This document shows positions 20,384 to 21,640 of a DNA stretch of 21,640 nt, one piece after another. Position numbers and translations under genes: made by a program. Every line of letters starts with the position of its first letter. Position 1 is the first letter of the stretch. The stretch is taken from positions 1 through 21,640 of the forward strand of contig LSSN01001616.1 in assembly GCA_001970855.1 (NCBI GenBank). Reading direction: 5' to 3'. The notes beneath the pieces are model-generated. The model saw only the letters and a list, made by a program, of their open reading frames with translations, ran no database searches and was not told the DNA's origin. This stretch comes from Smittium culicis (Eukaryota; Kickxellomycota; Harpellomycetes; Harpellales; Legeriomycetaceae).

Positions 20384-21020
20384 ATTTTTCAAAAATATTA
20401 ACAAAAAATAAACTATTCTTCGAAAAAAAAAATTTTATTTTTTTTTATATCTGTGAGCTTAAATTGCATAGTATCCACATATACTCATTAATCCCGACTA
20501 AAATATTTTCCAAATATTAGGCATTGTTATTTGCTTATTTTTTAATTTCGAGTTCTCTCATAGCGAAATATATTGGAAGAGTTTTCATTTTTATCAGATT
20601 TTAAGATATTTTTATTTTGATATTTCTCTTTATTTTCAAAATTTCATTTTTTTTTAAAAAAATCAATGTTTAGGTATATAGAGTTCAGAATAAATAAGGA
20701 TTTAGCCGCAATATTTAATTTAATATAAACTAGCTTTATAAAATATCAGGTGAAAATTTTTTTATTATATATCAGAGAGGAGATATATTAAGTGTTATCA
20801 TCTTATTAAATAAAACTAAAACGAAAATACAAATCCAATAAAATTAAAGTAAATTAAATAAACTGAACAAAAATTTTATTGTATTAACTAAGTACGCTGT
20901 AGTGATACCCTTATCATTTTTTCTTTATCTAAGGTACTCTATCAGCATAAAAATTTTCAAAAAAAATTTTTATAAAATAATAATATTTATAAATTTTATC
21001 TACCTTCAAAATATTAAACG
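20384..21020. other. AT-rich spacer before the Gag-like remnant
   Basis: About 640 bp of A/T-rich DNA with A and T runs and no coding signal on either strand that I would defend. AATTTTTTT-like mirror strings near 20955-20970 are expected from the composition. Confidence 0.5.
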
Positions 21021-21335
21021 ATGGAACAATCAAATGAAAATTTAGCACCCGCAATCCAAGACCAAGTCAATGTATTAAAAGAATTGGTACAGCAACACCT
21101 ACGAGAATATGAAATCAAACAGGAGCCATAAGACCTGTAAATCACGAGAAGGATTCCGGTGACAGACATACTTGTGTATCCAGAGCTCATATAGGCACTA
21201 CCATCAATTAAAAAAGACTTCTACTATCAAGATCTGGGTTACAAGAGTGCAAGGCAAGTGAAGTCAAAAGTTATATTCACTATAAAGATCTTTATTTATT
21301 ACTTGTTAGAAAGTATACAAGATACTAGATGTTGA
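21021..21335 (+). pseudogene. Gag-like retrotransposon remnant with internal stops
   Basis: A frame starting at an ATG runs 36 codons (beginning MEQSNENLAPAIQDQVNVLK), stops at 21129-21131 and again at 21138-21140. It then continues in the same frame through TRRIPVTDILVYPELI, stops at 21192-21194, and goes on through ALPSIKKDFYYQD to a stop at 21333-21335. Keeping one frame across three stops in protein-like sequence marks a decayed gene. From memory the IPVTDILVYPELI-ALPSI block resembles the N-terminal part of Gag-like proteins of fungal retroelements (DIRS- or Ty3-like), but I could not check this. No reverse transcriptase, integrase or recombinase is visible in the window, so the copy is partial. 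After about 21235 the similarity feeling fades and the frame may be unrelated sequence. Confidence 0.5.
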
Positions 21336-21453
21336 ATTCAAGACAGGAAAAACTCAACCTTTTTATACTTTTTCCGTTGCTCGGTTTTAGGTCATAAACT
21401 TCAAAGAAAAACCACAGAATAAACTAAAAAGAAAGCTACAGAAAAATAACTGT

Positions 21454-21487
21454 TTTATTACTAATCAAACTTGATTAGTAATAAAAA
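21454..21487. repeat. Perfect inverted repeat with 16-bp arms
   Basis: TTTTATTACTAATCAA is followed by a two-base spacer (AC) and its exact reverse complement. A 16-bp perfect stem with a 2-base spacer is well beyond chance. It lies between the Gag-like remnant and the heat-shock-element array. It could form a cruciform or RNA hairpin, bind a dimeric factor, or be a mobile-element terminus; I cannot tell which. Confidence 0.9.
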
Positions 21488-21547
21488 TATGAACACGTAA
21501 AATTATTACGTAAGAAAAATTAATATCGATAAGAAATTTTGGAAATG

Positions 21548-21633
21548 TTCTAGAACGTTTCATAACATTCTAGAACATTGCTGCTGATAATATCTGAATA
21601 TTCCGCAGCATTCTAGAAAGTTCTAGAATGTTC
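21548..21633. promoter_or_regulatory. Array of heat-shock elements (HSF binding sites)
   Basis: The heat-shock element is a run of alternating nTTCn/nGAAn pentamers. Block 1 has TTC at 21548, GAA at 21553, TTC at 21568 and GAA at 21573, with one-mismatch units at 21558, 21563 and 21578 on the same 5-bp register. Block 2 has GAA at 21596, TTC at 21601, then five uninterrupted perfect units at 21611, 21616, 21621, 21626 and 21631. The octamer TTCTAGAA occurs four times. This is a canonical strong HSF1-type site. It probably drives a heat-inducible gene beyond the right edge; alternatively it belongs to the neighbouring retroelement-like sequence. Confidence 0.8.
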
Positions 21634-21640
21634 CATTCAT

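Noticed and set aside
20332..20520. 62-codon open frame after the AAT microsatellite
   Set aside because: Low-complexity Phe/Ile/Lys content, runs through the C11 homopolymer, and has no family features; expected by chance in such DNA.

Overview
The window is an AT-rich piece of a eukaryotic nuclear genome, most likely fungal. It holds seven protein-coding genes, five of them interrupted by short GT-AG introns of about 42-161 bp. The fungal reading rests on gene content: a bacterial-type mitochondrial prolyl-tRNA synthetase of the Aim10 kind, an Img2-type mitochondrial ribosomal protein mL49, an Rcm1-type rRNA methyltransferase and an eIF3e subunit. The two mitochondrial translation genes argue against the equally AT-rich anaerobic gut fungi, which lack mitochondrial translation. 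An early-diverging, AT-rich fungus is my best guess, but the species cannot be fixed from this sequence.

Layout. (1) 696-1987, plus strand: a membrane-anchored RING-H2 E3 ligase with three exons. (2) 1988-3852: a gap holding a broken coding remnant on the minus strand at 2247-2626. (3) 3853-15081: six genes that strictly alternate in strand. They are mitochondrial ProRS (+), mL49 (-), NHP2 (+), RCM1/NSUN5 (-), RPC19 (+) and eIF3e (-). The pairs mL49/NHP2 and RCM1/RPC19 are divergent and share upstream regions. The pairs ProRS/mL49, NHP2/RCM1 and RPC19/eIF3e converge. (4) 15184-21020: a gene-poor, very AT-rich stretch of nearly 6 kb with homopolymers, an (AAT)18 microsatellite and a decayed coding fragment at 19997-20206. 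(5) 21021-21640: a stop-riddled Gag-like remnant, a 16-bp-arm perfect inverted repeat, and at the extreme right edge a dense array of canonical heat-shock elements.

All six alternating genes serve translation or the making of its machinery: mitochondrial tRNA charging, the mitochondrial large ribosomal subunit, rRNA pseudouridylation, 25S/28S rRNA m5C methylation, RNA polymerase I/III assembly and cytosolic initiation. Their exon structures were rebuilt by hand from reading-frame phase and protein-family conservation. All junctions are phase-consistent, but none has been tested against transcripts.

The best candidates for something unusual are the heat-shock-element array beside the retroelement-like remnant, the near-identical C-rich/T-run element just downstream of the mL49 and eIF3e stop codons, and the run of translation genes itself. 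I found no clear evidence of a wholly new biological system.
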